Shown piece by piece: positions 48,651 to 57,290 of a DNA stretch of 64,000 bases. A model generated the notes under the pieces. That model worked only from the letters and a program-made list of their open reading frames with translations. It was not told the origin of the DNA and made no database searches. The position numbers and the translations under genes are program-made. This stretch comes from an uncultured Clostridia bacterium (GTDB lineage: Bacteria > Bacillota > Clostridia > Oscillospirales > Butyricicoccaceae): contig CAJUJQ010000002.1 of NCBI GenBank assembly GCA_910586575.1, positions 1-64,000 of the forward strand, in the 5' to 3' direction. Every line of letters begins with the position of its first letter. Positions within the stretch are counted from its first letter, which is position 1.

Positions 48651-50474
48651 TTAAGCTTTCAGCAGCCAGAGCGCCTGGTAAGCGCCGATTTCAAACGCCC
48701 CATCCGCGTAGTCACGCCCGGTGAGCAGGTCGCGGCAGCGCCCGCCCTGTACCGGCTGCACATGCTTGGGGAATTCGCTGAAATTGTAGACCGCCGTCAG
48801 CGTCTGCCCGCCGCCCTCGCGCCGGAAGGCGAGAACCGCTTTGTCGCCGCTGTCGAGCGTCCGTTCCCGCGCGCCCGCGTTGAACACCGGGTTTTCCGCG
48901 CGCAGGCGGATGAGCTTTTGCAGCGCCTGGAACACCAGCCCGGGCACGGTCTCCCGGTCAAGCCGCTTTTCGGCGCGCGCCCAGTCGAGTTTGCCGCGAT
49001 GGATGAAACGGGAGTCCACCGCCTTCACGGGGTCGTCGGTATAGCGGTTGTCGTTGAGCTGTGCCAGCTCGTCGCCGCTATAAATGACCGGGATGCCGCT
49101 CAGCGAAGCGATGTAGGCGTGAATCATCAGGTGGCGGCTCACCGCAAGGCCAAGCGCGCCGGGGTCGCACTCGTCAAGCGCCTTTTCAATGCCGCAGAGC
49201 GAAGCGCAGGTGCCGCAGCTGCGCGCGTCCTGGGAAACCGGGTCATAGTTGTATAGCTCGCCGCGCGCGAAGCTTCCCGGATAGTCGCCGATGTAGAAAT
49301 GGTACAGGAATTTCTTATGCTCGAGCGGGTCGGAGCCGAGATACTGCACCGCGCTTTCCTCCAGCCCCCAGCCGATATCATCGTGGCAGCGCACGTAATT
49401 GACAAAGGTAAATTCGGGCGGCAGCGCGTCCATGGCGTCCATCTGCCACTTGAGCAGCGTCACGTCCCGCGTGGCAAGGCTGTTCCAGACACAGACCATG
49501 GTCGTGACATTATAGAGGATATCACATTCCGGCTTGTCCACCGGCCCAAAATAGGGCGCGACCTCGTGCGGCGCCATCACGACTTCACCCTTGAACACAA
49601 CCGCCGGGCAGACGGCCTTCGCGATTATGCGCAGCATCCGCATGATGGTGTGTACCTGCGGCAGGTTGCGGCAGCTGGTGCCCAGCTCCTTCCAGATATA
49701 TGGCACGGCGTCAATGCGGAAAATCTCAATGCCGACGTTCGCGAGGTAAAGCATATTGCATGCCATCTCGTTAAAAACAACCGGGTTTTTATAGTTCATG
49801 TCCCACTGGTAAGGGTTGAAGGTGGACAGGACATACTTGCCCATTTCCCCGCAGAAAATGAAGTTGCCCGGCGCGGTGTTCGGGAATACCTGCGGCACGG
49901 TCTTTTCGTATTCGTCCGGGATTTCGCGGGTGTCGTAGCACATATAGCGGTCCTGGTACTCCTTTTCCCCCTTCTTGGCGCGGACTGCCCACTCGTGCTC
50001 GTCCGAGGTATGGTTCACGATGAAGTCCAGGCAAATGCTCATCTTCTGTTCCCGGCAAACGTCCGCCAGGTGGGACAGCTCGTCAATCGTGCCGATTCGC
50101 TCGTCTACCTGCCGGAAGTCGGAGACTGCGTAGCCGCCGTCGTTCTCCTTCTTGGGCATCTTGAGAAGCGGCATCAGATGGAGATAGCGCACGTTCAGCT
50201 CTTTGAGGTAGGGGAGCCGTTTTTCAATCCCGGCCAGGCTGTCCGCGAACTGCTCGGTATACATCATCATGCCGAGCATGTCCGAGCGGCGGTACCACTC
50301 CGGGTCGGCCTCGCGGGCGCGGTCGAGCGCGGTGAGCGCGGGCTTGCGCGAAGCCGCAAACTGCCGGATGCGGCCAATCAGCTGCTCAAAACAGGGCGTT
50401 TCGCCGTAAAGCTCGGAATAGAGCCATTTCAGCTCGTCAAGACAGGCTGCAAGGCGGGTTTCAAAGTTGTTCAT
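48651..50474 (-). CDS. GH13 alpha-glucosidase, amylosucrase/sucrose hydrolase type
   Basis: The 607-residue protein is a glycoside hydrolase family 13 enzyme close to subfamily 4 (amylosucrase and sucrose hydrolase). The N-terminal helical cap (residues 1-80) precedes the barrel: MMYTEQFADSLAGIEKRLPYLKELNVRYLHLMP, LKMPKKENDGGYAVSDFR, DFIVNHTSDEHEWA, nucleophile Asp in VGIEIFRIDAVPYIW, acid/base Glu in VVFKGEVVMAP and the third Asp in NYVRCHDDIGWG. There is no signal peptide, so it acts on imported sugar. The start at 50474 has AAAGGA upstream. It neighbours an alpha-galactosidase importer region, so raffinose-derived sucrose is a reasonable substrate. Confidence 0.85.
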   Translation of the reverse strand: MNNFETRLAACLDELKWLYSELYGETPCFEQLIGRIRQFAASRKPALTALDRAREADPEWYRRSDMLGMMMYTEQFADSLAGIEKRLPYLKELNVRYLHLMPLLKMPKKENDGGYAVSDFRQVDERIGTIDELSHLADVCREQKMSICLDFIVNHTSDEHEWAVRAKKGEKEYQDRYMCYDTREIPDEYEKTVPQVFPNTAPGNFIFCGEMGKYVLSTFNPYQWDMNYKNPVVFNEMACNMLYLANVGIEIFRIDAVPYIWKELGTSCRNLPQVHTIMRMLRIIAKAVCPAVVFKGEVVMAPHEVAPYFGPVDKPECDILYNVTTMVCVWNSLATRDVTLLKWQMDAMDALPPEFTFVNYVRCHDDIGWGLEESAVQYLGSDPLEHKKFLYHFYIGDYPGSFARGELYNYDPVSQDARSCGTCASLCGIEKALDECDPGALGLAVSRHLMIHAYIASLSGIPVIYSGDELAQLNDNRYTDDPVKAVDSRFIHRGKLDWARAEKRLDRETVPGLVFQALQKLIRLRAENPVFNAGARERTLDSGDKAVLAFRREGGGQTLTAVYNFSEFPKHVQPVQGGRCRDLLTGRDYADGAFEIGAYQALWLLKA

Positions 50475-50524
50475 TATAGGTACATCCTTTCGCTTGGAAT
50501 TTACAAGGAATTCGTTTACGGTGA

Positions 50525-50559
50525 TTGCATACGGTATAATTTTATGATAAACTGTTTAT
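50525..50559 (+). promoter_or_regulatory. Promoter with overlapping palindromic operator
   Basis: TTGCAT (50525-50530), a 17-base spacer and TAAACT (50548-50553) make a plausible rightward promoter. The perfect 13-base palindrome ATAAACtGTTTAT (50547-50559) covers the -10 box, so a repressor bound there would block it. Confidence 0.5.
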
Positions 50560-50600
50560 AGAAAAAAGTCCAGTATATTTTCGTCAGAAGGGAGCAGCCT

Positions 50601-52445
50601 ATGTCCGTCAACACCTACCGCAAGGCGCAGCGTCTCGCCCAGAAGGACCGGAAAACCAGTTTAACCGGCATCCTGCCCGTCCTGGAAGAGCAGCAGCTTG
50701 ACCTTGCTTACCGCGAGCCGCTCGGCATAATCGATATCCCCATGGATTTAATCGCAGGCACGCTGACAGAAGCCCGCGCGATTTCCTTTTCCCCGCATTT
50801 CTTCCCGTTGATGGAGGAGAGCACCGAGTTTGCGTCCAAGTGGATCGCGCTGAGCAGCGCGCATATGAAAGAGGGAATCCGAGACCCGATCAAGGCGGTG
50901 GAATACCTGGGCCGCTACTATGTTATAGAGGGCAACAAGCGCGTCAGCGTCCTTAAATATTACGGCGCGGTCAGCATTCCGGGTACGGTGACGCGCTACG
51001 TCCCCAAACGCACGCCCGAAACCGAGCCTTATTACGAATACCTTGCGTTCTACCGCGCCACCGGTATCAACTACCTGCATTTTGACCGGCAGGGCGGCTA
51101 TGCCGACCTTCTGAAAGCCATGTCCCGCGAGCTGGACACGCCATGGAGCGCGGACGATATCCAGGCATTCCGCAACCTGTACTTTATGTTTCGCGAGGCG
51201 TACCTGCGGCAGGGCGGCGAGCTGGATAAGGTTTCCGAATCGCTGCTCGTCTATCTGGACGTATTCGACTACCAGGAATCCCTGCGCAAGGTGCCGCACG
51301 AGCTGGACCGCGACCTTGCAAGGCTGCGCCCCGAGCTGCTCAACCGGGAGAAGGGCGCGGGCGTCGCCCTGCTGACCGAGGACACTGCTAAGGTGCCGCT
51401 GCTGCATTTCTCGGGTGAGGTCAGCGCGGCGTTTGTGCATGACCGCACGGCGCATGAATCGGCGTGGGTCTACGCGCATGAGCTGGGTCGGCGCGACCTG
51501 GAAGCCGCGCTCGAAATCGAGACACGCTCCTATGAGGGCATTTCCACCCCGGAGGCGGCGGCGGAATCCTTCCGCGAAGCGGTGGACGGCGGCGTCAACG
51601 TGATTTTCGTCACCAGCCCGCAGCTTTGGCAGGCCGGGGTAAAGGCGGCGGTTTCCTACCCACAGGTCAAATTTTTGAACTGCTCGCTCGGCATGAGCTA
51701 CCCGTCGGTGCGCGCCTACTACGCCCGCACCTATGAGGCGCAGTACCTTCTGGGCGCGGTCGCGGGCGCGCTGACTGAAAATGACCTCATCAATTATATT
51801 GCTGACGCGCCGATTTACGGCACGACCGCCGACATCAACGCCTTTGCGCTGGGGGCGCGGTTCGTCAACCCCCGCGCGCGGATCCTGCTGGAATGGTCGC
51901 AGGCCGAGGGCACGGGCAGCCGGAACCGGATGTCGGACGCGGGCGTGACCTATATCGGCGAAATGGACCGCCTGTCCCCCTATGACGCCAAGAACCGCCA
52001 GCCGGGGCTGTATCTGGCGGGGGAGAACCATAATATTGCCATCCCGCTGTGCCGCTGGGGGGAAATCTACGTCAAAATCGTCCGCCGCATTCTGGACGGC
52101 AGCTGGAAGAACGACACCCGGGGCGCAAGCGCGGTGAACTACTGGTGGGGGCTGGACAGCGGCGCGGTCAATGTCATCCTGTCGCGGCGGGTGCCGCAGG
52201 GGACGCGCCAGCTGACCGACCTGCTGCGGGACGCGCTTTGCAGCGGGCGGATGCACCCGTTCACGGGCGAGCTTGCCGCGCAGGACGGGCAAAAGCTGCG
52301 ATTCGAGAGCGCGCCCACCCCGCGCGAATTGGCTTCCATGGGCTGGCTTGCCGAGAACGTAGAGGGCAAAATCCCTGCCCTTGAGGAGCTGACCGACAGC
52401 GGGCGCGAGCTGGTGAGCGTCCAGGGGATTGGCCGCGGCATATGA
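50601..52445 (+). CDS. Cytoplasmic BMP-domain protein with N-terminal ParB-like segment
   Basis: The 614-residue protein has two parts. Residues 1-150 contain YLGRYYVIEGNKRVSVLKYYGA, the pattern of the ParB/sulfiredoxin-like fold (normally D/E-G-N-H/K-R). Residues 255-510 resemble the BMP/PnrA family of purine-nucleoside-binding lipoproteins: AAFVHDRTAHESAWVYAHELGR, GVNVIFVTSPQLWQAGVKAA, RTYEAQYLLGAVAGALTENDLINYIAD and FALGARFVNPRARILLEW. Usual BMP proteins are exported; this one has neither signal peptide nor lipobox, so it should act in the cytosol as a sensor or binding enzyme. GAAGGGAG precedes the ATG. It overlaps a metallophosphoesterase gene by four bases. Confidence 0.72.
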   Translation: MSVNTYRKAQRLAQKDRKTSLTGILPVLEEQQLDLAYREPLGIIDIPMDLIAGTLTEARAISFSPHFFPLMEESTEFASKWIALSSAHMKEGIRDPIKAVEYLGRYYVIEGNKRVSVLKYYGAVSIPGTVTRYVPKRTPETEPYYEYLAFYRATGINYLHFDRQGGYADLLKAMSRELDTPWSADDIQAFRNLYFMFREAYLRQGGELDKVSESLLVYLDVFDYQESLRKVPHELDRDLARLRPELLNREKGAGVALLTEDTAKVPLLHFSGEVSAAFVHDRTAHESAWVYAHELGRRDLEAALEIETRSYEGISTPEAAAESFREAVDGGVNVIFVTSPQLWQAGVKAAVSYPQVKFLNCSLGMSYPSVRAYYARTYEAQYLLGAVAGALTENDLINYIADAPIYGTTADINAFALGARFVNPRARILLEWSQAEGTGSRNRMSDAGVTYIGEMDRLSPYDAKNRQPGLYLAGENHNIAIPLCRWGEIYVKIVRRILDGSWKNDTRGASAVNYWWGLDSGAVNVILSRRVPQGTRQLTDLLRDALCSGRMHPFTGELAAQDGQKLRFESAPTPRELASMGWLAENVEGKIPALEELTDSGRELVSVQGIGRGI

Positions 52446-53032
52446 GGATATTAGCTTTGGCAGACGAGGAGTCCCCGTTTTTCTGGGACTATTTCACACC
52501 GGACCGGCTGGACGGCGTGGATTTAATCCTGTCCTGCGGCGATTTAAGCCCGCATTACCTGTCCTTCCTGGCGACCTATTCCCACGTCCCGATTCTATAC
52601 GTGCACGGCAACCATGACGACTGCTACGAAAAAAACCCGCCCGACGGCTGCATCTGCATTGATGGCCGGCTCTTTGTTTACCACGGGCTGCGGGTGCTGG
52701 GACTGGGCGGCTCCATGCGCTACAAGCCGGGCAAGCACCAGTTCACCCAGCGGGAGATGAGCCGCCGGGTCTGGCGGCTTTCCCCGAAAATCTACTGGCG
52801 CGGCGGGGTGGACGTGCTGCTGTCGCACGCGCCGGCGTTTGGGCTGGGCGACGGGGACGACCTGCCGCACACCGGGTTCAAGGCGTTCCCCAAGTTGCTT
52901 GACCGCTGGGAGCCGTCCTGCTTTGTGCACGGGCACATGCACCTGAGCTATGGCGGCAGCGCCAAGCGGGAGCAGTTCTATAAGGGTACGCGCGTTATCA
53001 ACGCCTATGACCATTATATTTTCGACATTTGA
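52442..53032 (+). CDS. Calcineurin-like metallophosphoesterase
   Basis: The 196-residue cytosolic protein has the metallophosphoesterase motif series: ILALADEES (normally D-x-H; here D-x-E), LILSCGDLSPHYL, YVHGNHDDCYE, LLSHAPAFG and CFVHGHMHLSYGG. These residues coordinate two metal ions and cleave phosphoester or phosphodiester bonds. The substrate cannot be told. Its ATG overlaps the stop of the BMP-domain gene, so the two are translationally coupled, and a nucleoside- or nucleotide-linked job is a fair hypothesis. The first-motif change is worth noting, though glutamate or other residues occur there in some subfamilies. Confidence 0.85.
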   Translation: MRILALADEESPFFWDYFTPDRLDGVDLILSCGDLSPHYLSFLATYSHVPILYVHGNHDDCYEKNPPDGCICIDGRLFVYHGLRVLGLGGSMRYKPGKHQFTQREMSRRVWRLSPKIYWRGGVDVLLSHAPAFGLGDGDDLPHTGFKAFPKLLDRWEPSCFVHGHMHLSYGGSAKREQFYKGTRVINAYDHYIFDI

Positions 53033-53067
53033 GCCGTCCACATGGCGGACGAAAGGAGCAAGCAAGG

Positions 53068-53928
53068 ATGGAAGATTATTCCTTTTCCATGTTCCCCAGT
53101 GAAACCTTTCTGGACGTGACCATCTACCAGTACGGCTGGGAGCAGTGCACGCCGCTGCACTCCTTCGGGCCGTTTGTCCGGAACCATTATTTGTTCCATT
53201 ATATCCTTTCCGGCTCGGGGCGGCTGCTTCCCGACCTGCCGGGGGCGGAGGGCGGCGCGTGCTACCGGCTGGGGGCGGGGCAGGGCTTCCTGCTTACGCC
53301 GGGGCGGATTAACACCTACAGCGCCGACAAAACGAACCCATGGAAATATGTCTGGGTTGAGTTCGACGGGCTGCGCGTCCCGGAATACCTGGAAAAGGCG
53401 GGGCTGAGCGCCGACCAGCCAATTTTCAACACCCGGAGCATCTCCACCGGGGAGCGGGTGCGCGACGAGCTGATGTATATGGCGACGCACCCCGCCGAAG
53501 CCCCGCTGCACTTAATTGGGCATTTATACCTGTTTTTGGATGCGCTCATCCAGGCGTCCGAGACCCGCCGCGAGGACAGGCCGGGACATGTGCGGGATTT
53601 CTATATCCATGAGGCGGTGCACTATATCGAGCAAAATTTCTACCGAGAGCTATCGGTAGAGGAGCTTGCAGATATCTGCAAGCTCAACCGGAGCTATTTC
53701 AGCAAGGTCTTTAAGGAAGTGACCGACTGCACCCCGCAGGAATTTATCATCCGCTACCGGCTGACGAAGGCCGCCGATATGATGAAGCTGACCAACGACC
53801 CCATCGGCGAAATTGCCGCCAAGTGCGGCTATCAGAACCAGCTGCATTTTTCCCGCGCGTTCAAAAAGCGGTATGGCGTGCCGCCCCGCGAATGGCGCGC
53901 CCAGAACCGGATGCCTGCGCGAAGGTAG
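53068..53928 (+). CDS. AraC family transcriptional regulator
   Basis: The 286-residue regulator has an N-terminal cupin domain (HSFGPFVRNHYLFHYILSGSGRL, LGAGQGFLLTPGRINTYSADKTNPWKYVWVEFDGL, typical of sugar-responsive AraC proteins) and a C-terminal double helix-turn-helix (NFYRELSVEELADICKLNRSYFSKVFKEVTDCTPQEFI, then IGEIAAKCGYQNQLHFSRAFKKRYGVPPREWR). GAAAGGAG precedes the ATG at 53068. It lies behind the metallophosphoesterase and converges with the alpha-galactosidase gene. It probably controls the sugar genes around it. Confidence 0.89.
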   Translation: MEDYSFSMFPSETFLDVTIYQYGWEQCTPLHSFGPFVRNHYLFHYILSGSGRLLPDLPGAEGGACYRLGAGQGFLLTPGRINTYSADKTNPWKYVWVEFDGLRVPEYLEKAGLSADQPIFNTRSISTGERVRDELMYMATHPAEAPLHLIGHLYLFLDALIQASETRREDRPGHVRDFYIHEAVHYIEQNFYRELSVEELADICKLNRSYFSKVFKEVTDCTPQEFIIRYRLTKAADMMKLTNDPIGEIAAKCGYQNQLHFSRAFKKRYGVPPREWRAQNRMPARR

Positions 53929-53959
53929 CTGCCCTGCACCCGCGCCTGCGCGGCGAGCG

Positions 53960-54065
53960 CCAGAGGGGCTAGCCCCTCTGGACTCCCATTCTCCGCTGCG
54001 GCGGGGATTGGTGGTCAGCGTTTCCGCGTGCTGCTTCGCCCCGCCAAAAGGACGGCGGGGCGAAG
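53960..54065. repeat. Pair of perfect intergenic palindromes
   Basis: A 22-base perfect palindrome (53960-53981, half-site CCAGAGGGGCT) is followed by a 12-base perfect stem CTTCGCCCCGCC/GGCGGGGCGAAG (54034-54045 with 54054-54065). There is no reading frame. The texture resembles dispersed GC-rich intergenic repeats. No second copy is in the window. Confidence 0.45.
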
Positions 54066-54103
54066 AGAGGGGCTGCGGAGGATTCTTTCCGGCTTGATTT
54101 TTA

Positions 54104-54139
54104 GCCGTCCCTTTACGGTAACAGAGGGGCGGCTTTTTT
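54104..54139 (+). terminator. Intrinsic terminator after the AraC gene
   Basis: GCCGTCCC (54104-54111) pairs with GGGGCGGC (54126-54133), followed by TTTTTT. It is oriented for rightward transcription. Confidence 0.8.
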
Positions 54140-54145
54140 GACGGG

Positions 54146-56320
54146 TTATTCGGCGGTCAGGTGCAGCTGGATGGCGCGGTAATCGCCGCCCCCGGTCGGG
54201 ATGGGGTAGCCCGCGTGCATCAGCGTGCCGCCGAGCCAGCTGCCCTCGCCGTTGACGCGGTAGCGGAGCGATTCATCCAGCCCCCGCAGCCGCAGGGTCA
54301 GGCAGGGAAGCGCGGCGCGCGCCGTCCCCTTGACCAACGACACCAGCGCTTCCCGCTTGTCCTCCGAAACGTGCTCCCAGGCGGTATAGCGCTCGTTTTC
54401 AAAGGGGTTGGTCAGGCGGTAGTAATCGCCGAAGTGGATTAAATTATAATATTTGTGGTAGTCCTCGTTCTGGCGCTTCATGATGGCGCGTTCCTCCGGG
54501 GAGGCTTCACTGAGGTCAAGCTCATAGCCAAACGCGCCGCTCATCGCGACAATGCCGCGCGTTTCGAGCGGGGTGGTGCGTCCGGTCTGCCCATTCGGGA
54601 CGGCGGATACATGGGAACCCATGCTGCTGACCGGGTAACAGAACGAGGTGCCGTAGTGGATGCGCAGGCGGTCAATCGCGTCGGTGTTGTCGCTGCACCA
54701 GATTTGCGGGGTGTAGTACAGCATTCCCGCGTCAAACCGCCCGCCGCCGCCGCTGCACCCTTCGATGAGCAAATCGGGGAAATCCCGGTGGAAGCGTTCA
54801 AGCATGTCATAAAGCCCTAAGATATAGCGGTGGTAAACCTCTCCCTGCCGCTCCGGCGGGAGGGCCACCGACCAGACATCGGACAGGCTGCGGTTGAAAT
54901 CCCATTTCAAATAACGGATATCGGCGTTGCGCAAAACCTGGCATAGGGTGTCATAAATATAATCGCGCACATCCGCGCGGGTGAAGTCGAGCACCAGCTG
55001 GCTGCGCCCGCGCGAGGGGGCGCGGTTCGGCGCGTGGAATGCCCAATCCGGGTGCGCACGGTACAGCTCGCTGTCCTCACTGACCATTTCCGGCTCAATC
55101 CACAGCCCGAAATCCAGCCCGAGCGCCTTGACGCGCGGGACAAGGGCTTCCAGCCCGCCGGGCAGCTTGCTTTCGTTAACTGTCCAGTCGCCCAGCCCGC
55201 CGAAATCGCTGCTGCGCGTGCCGAACCAGCCGTCATCCATGACCAGCATATCAATGCCCAGCGGCGCGGCGGCTGCGGCGATTTCGACCAGCTTGTCCGC
55301 GTCAAAATCAAACAGGGTGGCTTCCCAGTTGTTGACCAGCAGGGGGCGGCGGCGTCCCTTGTAGGGGTCGCGGCAAAGGTGGGTGCGGATGGCGCGGTGC
55401 CAGCGGTGGCTCATGGCGGCGAAGCCGTCGGGGGAGCAGATGAACGCGGCTTCCGGGGTCGTGAACGAATCGCCGGGTTCGAGCGTCCAGCAGAAATGGT
55501 GCGGGGTGATGCCAATGGTGAACCGCGCGTCATGGAACTGGTTGGACTCCACCGCGGCTTCAAAACCGCCGCTGTACAGCAGCGCCGCGCCGAAGCACAG
55601 GCCGTGATCTTCATCGGCATTGCGTTCGCAGAGCATGACAAAGGGGTTATGCTGATGGCTGGATGTGCCGCGCACGCTGCCGACACTCTGCACGCCGGGG
55701 CGGACGGGGGTGCGGCAAAGCTCGCGTTCCATGGTGTGCCGCCCGTCAAAGGTGATGAAATCCAGGTCGTCCCGCGGGAAGTCCAGGCAGGCGGAGCAGG
55801 CGCGCAGCAGCTGCACGGACGCGCCGCCATGGTTGGCAATCCGCGCGGCGCGGCAAATCAGGTCGTATTCCTCGAATACGCCGTAATACAGCTCGACCGC
55901 CAGCCGGGTTACGTGATCCTCAAGGGTAATCACCAGGGTATCCGCTTCCGCGCCGTAAAAGGCGGGAAGCCCTGGGAGCGCGTATTTGCCCGGGCGGGTT
56001 TCATATTTCTGAAAGCGCAGGTCGGCAAGGTGGCTGCCGTCCGCGTTTTGGACGACAACGGCAGGCATACGGTAGTCCCCGACACCGCAGGAGGAGTATT
56101 CCTGCGGGAGGGTATCGAGCGAATAATTCCGCTCCCGGCCAAGCTCGTTGGGGTTGGGGGAGAAGCCCCGGTCCACCAGCTGAATCAGGGGGGACAGGTC
56201 GTCGCTGCCGATGCGCGCGCCGTAATAGGTATGCAGAAGCACACCGTGGGCGTCCGCTTTCAGCTGATAGGTGGTGCGCCGGGTGTGCAGGGTAAAGACG
56301 TTGTTTTCAATATGGATCAT
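54146..56320 (-). CDS. Alpha-galactosidase, GH36 family
   Basis: The 724-residue cytosolic enzyme removes terminal alpha-galactose from melibiose, raffinose and similar sugars. GH36 landmarks are NNWEATLFDFDADKLVEIAAAA, LVMDDGWFGTR, LGDWTVNESKLPGGLEALV, FGLWIEPEMVSEDS, the nucleophile in IRYLKWDFNRS and the acid/base region IEGCSGGGGRFDAGML. The N-terminal beta-sandwich and the C-terminal domain are both complete; 720-745 residues is normal. It is the fourth gene behind the sugar importer, separated from it by 118 bases with a stem-loop. GAGGAG precedes the ATG. Confidence 0.95.
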   Translation of the reverse strand: MIHIENNVFTLHTRRTTYQLKADAHGVLLHTYYGARIGSDDLSPLIQLVDRGFSPNPNELGRERNYSLDTLPQEYSSCGVGDYRMPAVVVQNADGSHLADLRFQKYETRPGKYALPGLPAFYGAEADTLVITLEDHVTRLAVELYYGVFEEYDLICRAARIANHGGASVQLLRACSACLDFPRDDLDFITFDGRHTMERELCRTPVRPGVQSVGSVRGTSSHQHNPFVMLCERNADEDHGLCFGAALLYSGGFEAAVESNQFHDARFTIGITPHHFCWTLEPGDSFTTPEAAFICSPDGFAAMSHRWHRAIRTHLCRDPYKGRRRPLLVNNWEATLFDFDADKLVEIAAAAAPLGIDMLVMDDGWFGTRSSDFGGLGDWTVNESKLPGGLEALVPRVKALGLDFGLWIEPEMVSEDSELYRAHPDWAFHAPNRAPSRGRSQLVLDFTRADVRDYIYDTLCQVLRNADIRYLKWDFNRSLSDVWSVALPPERQGEVYHRYILGLYDMLERFHRDFPDLLIEGCSGGGGRFDAGMLYYTPQIWCSDNTDAIDRLRIHYGTSFCYPVSSMGSHVSAVPNGQTGRTTPLETRGIVAMSGAFGYELDLSEASPEERAIMKRQNEDYHKYYNLIHFGDYYRLTNPFENERYTAWEHVSEDKREALVSLVKGTARAALPCLTLRLRGLDESLRYRVNGEGSWLGGTLMHAGYPIPTGGGDYRAIQLHLTAE

Positions 56321-56396
56321 AGGATTACGCTCCTCAAAATGGGATAAAAAGACAGGGACGAAATGTAGTTATTTTGCTGTTTTCCGCAGAACCGAA

Positions 56397-56426
56397 ACCA
56401 ACCAGCCCGCCAAAAGCGAGCTGGTC
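56397..56426 (-). terminator. Attenuator-like stem-loop between permease and alpha-galactosidase genes
   Basis: ACCAGCTCGC and GGCGGGCTGGT pair around TTTT when read leftwards. No T-run follows, so it would at most reduce readthrough or protect the upstream mRNA. Confidence 0.4.
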
Positions 56427-56438
56427 GGGATCCGGGGT

Positions 56439-57278
56439 TTATTTGCTGCCCGTCATTGCAACGCCCTCAATGAACTGGCGCTGGAAGAACAGGTACAGGA
56501 TGACCATCGGCAGCATTGCCAGCAGGCTGCCTGCCATCAGGACCGGATAATTCGTGGTGAACTGCCCGCGCAGCGTCGCAAGGCCGGAGGACAGCGTCAT
56601 CATATTCAGGTCGGAGTTGACGATGAGCGGCCACATCAGGTCGGAGTACGCGAATACGGCGGTAAATACGGCAAGTGCCGCAATCGACGAGGTTGTCAGC
56701 GGGAACATGACCTTGTAGAAGGTCTGCCACTGGTTGCAGCCGTCGAGGTAGGCGGCTTCGCCGATTTCGTTCGGGATGCCGAGGTACGCCTGCCGCAGGA
56801 AGAAGGTACCGAACGCGCTGACCAGGCCGGGGAACACCAGCGCAAAGATGGTGTTGGTCATGCTCATTTTAGCAAGCATCTGGTACTGCGGCGTAATGAA
56901 AATCTGGCTGGGGAGCATCTGCTGGACAACGACCAGGCTGAACAGCAGGTTTTTGCCCTTAAAGTTCAGCTTTGCGAAAGCGTAGCCCGCCATCGAGCTG
57001 AACAGTACCGCGCAGATCACGCGGAAGAAAATCATCAGGATGGTATTGGCGTACATCCGCATGAACGGTAGGCTTGCCATCGCGTCCGAGAAGTTTTTCC
57101 AGTGCAGGACCTTGGGGAAGATGGTCGGCGGGACCTGCGTGCTTTCCGCCATGGTTTTCAGGCTGGTCAGGATCATCCAGATAAACGGGAAAATCATAAT
57201 GACCGAACCCAGGATCAGGAACACATAGGTCAGTGTCTTGACCGTCTTTTTCGACTGTCCCATAGAGCTGCTTTTCAT
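56439..57278 (-). CDS. Sugar ABC transporter permease (CUT1, MalG type)
   Basis: The 279-residue permease has six membrane segments and the MalG-type EAA loop EIGEAAYLDGCNQWQTFYKVMFPLTTSSIAAL. The N-terminus TYVFLILGSVIMIFPFIWMILTSLK and the C-terminal FFQRQFIEGVAMTGSK are standard for the second CUT1 permease. AAGGAGGG precedes the start at 57278. It forms a channel with the gene upstream. The neighbouring GH36 gene implies an alpha-galactoside cargo. Confidence 0.93.
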   Translation of the reverse strand: MKSSSMGQSKKTVKTLTYVFLILGSVIMIFPFIWMILTSLKTMAESTQVPPTIFPKVLHWKNFSDAMASLPFMRMYANTILMIFFRVICAVLFSSMAGYAFAKLNFKGKNLLFSLVVVQQMLPSQIFITPQYQMLAKMSMTNTIFALVFPGLVSAFGTFFLRQAYLGIPNEIGEAAYLDGCNQWQTFYKVMFPLTTSSIAALAVFTAVFAYSDLMWPLIVNSDLNMMTLSSGLATLRGQFTTNYPVLMAGSLLAMLPMVILYLFFQRQFIEGVAMTGSK

Positions 57279-57290
57279 CCAAAACCCTCC

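Noticed and set aside
50748..52292. Open frame of 514 codons opposite the BMP-domain gene
   Set aside because: No start signals; the plus-strand gene has a good ribosome binding site and coupled downstream gene.
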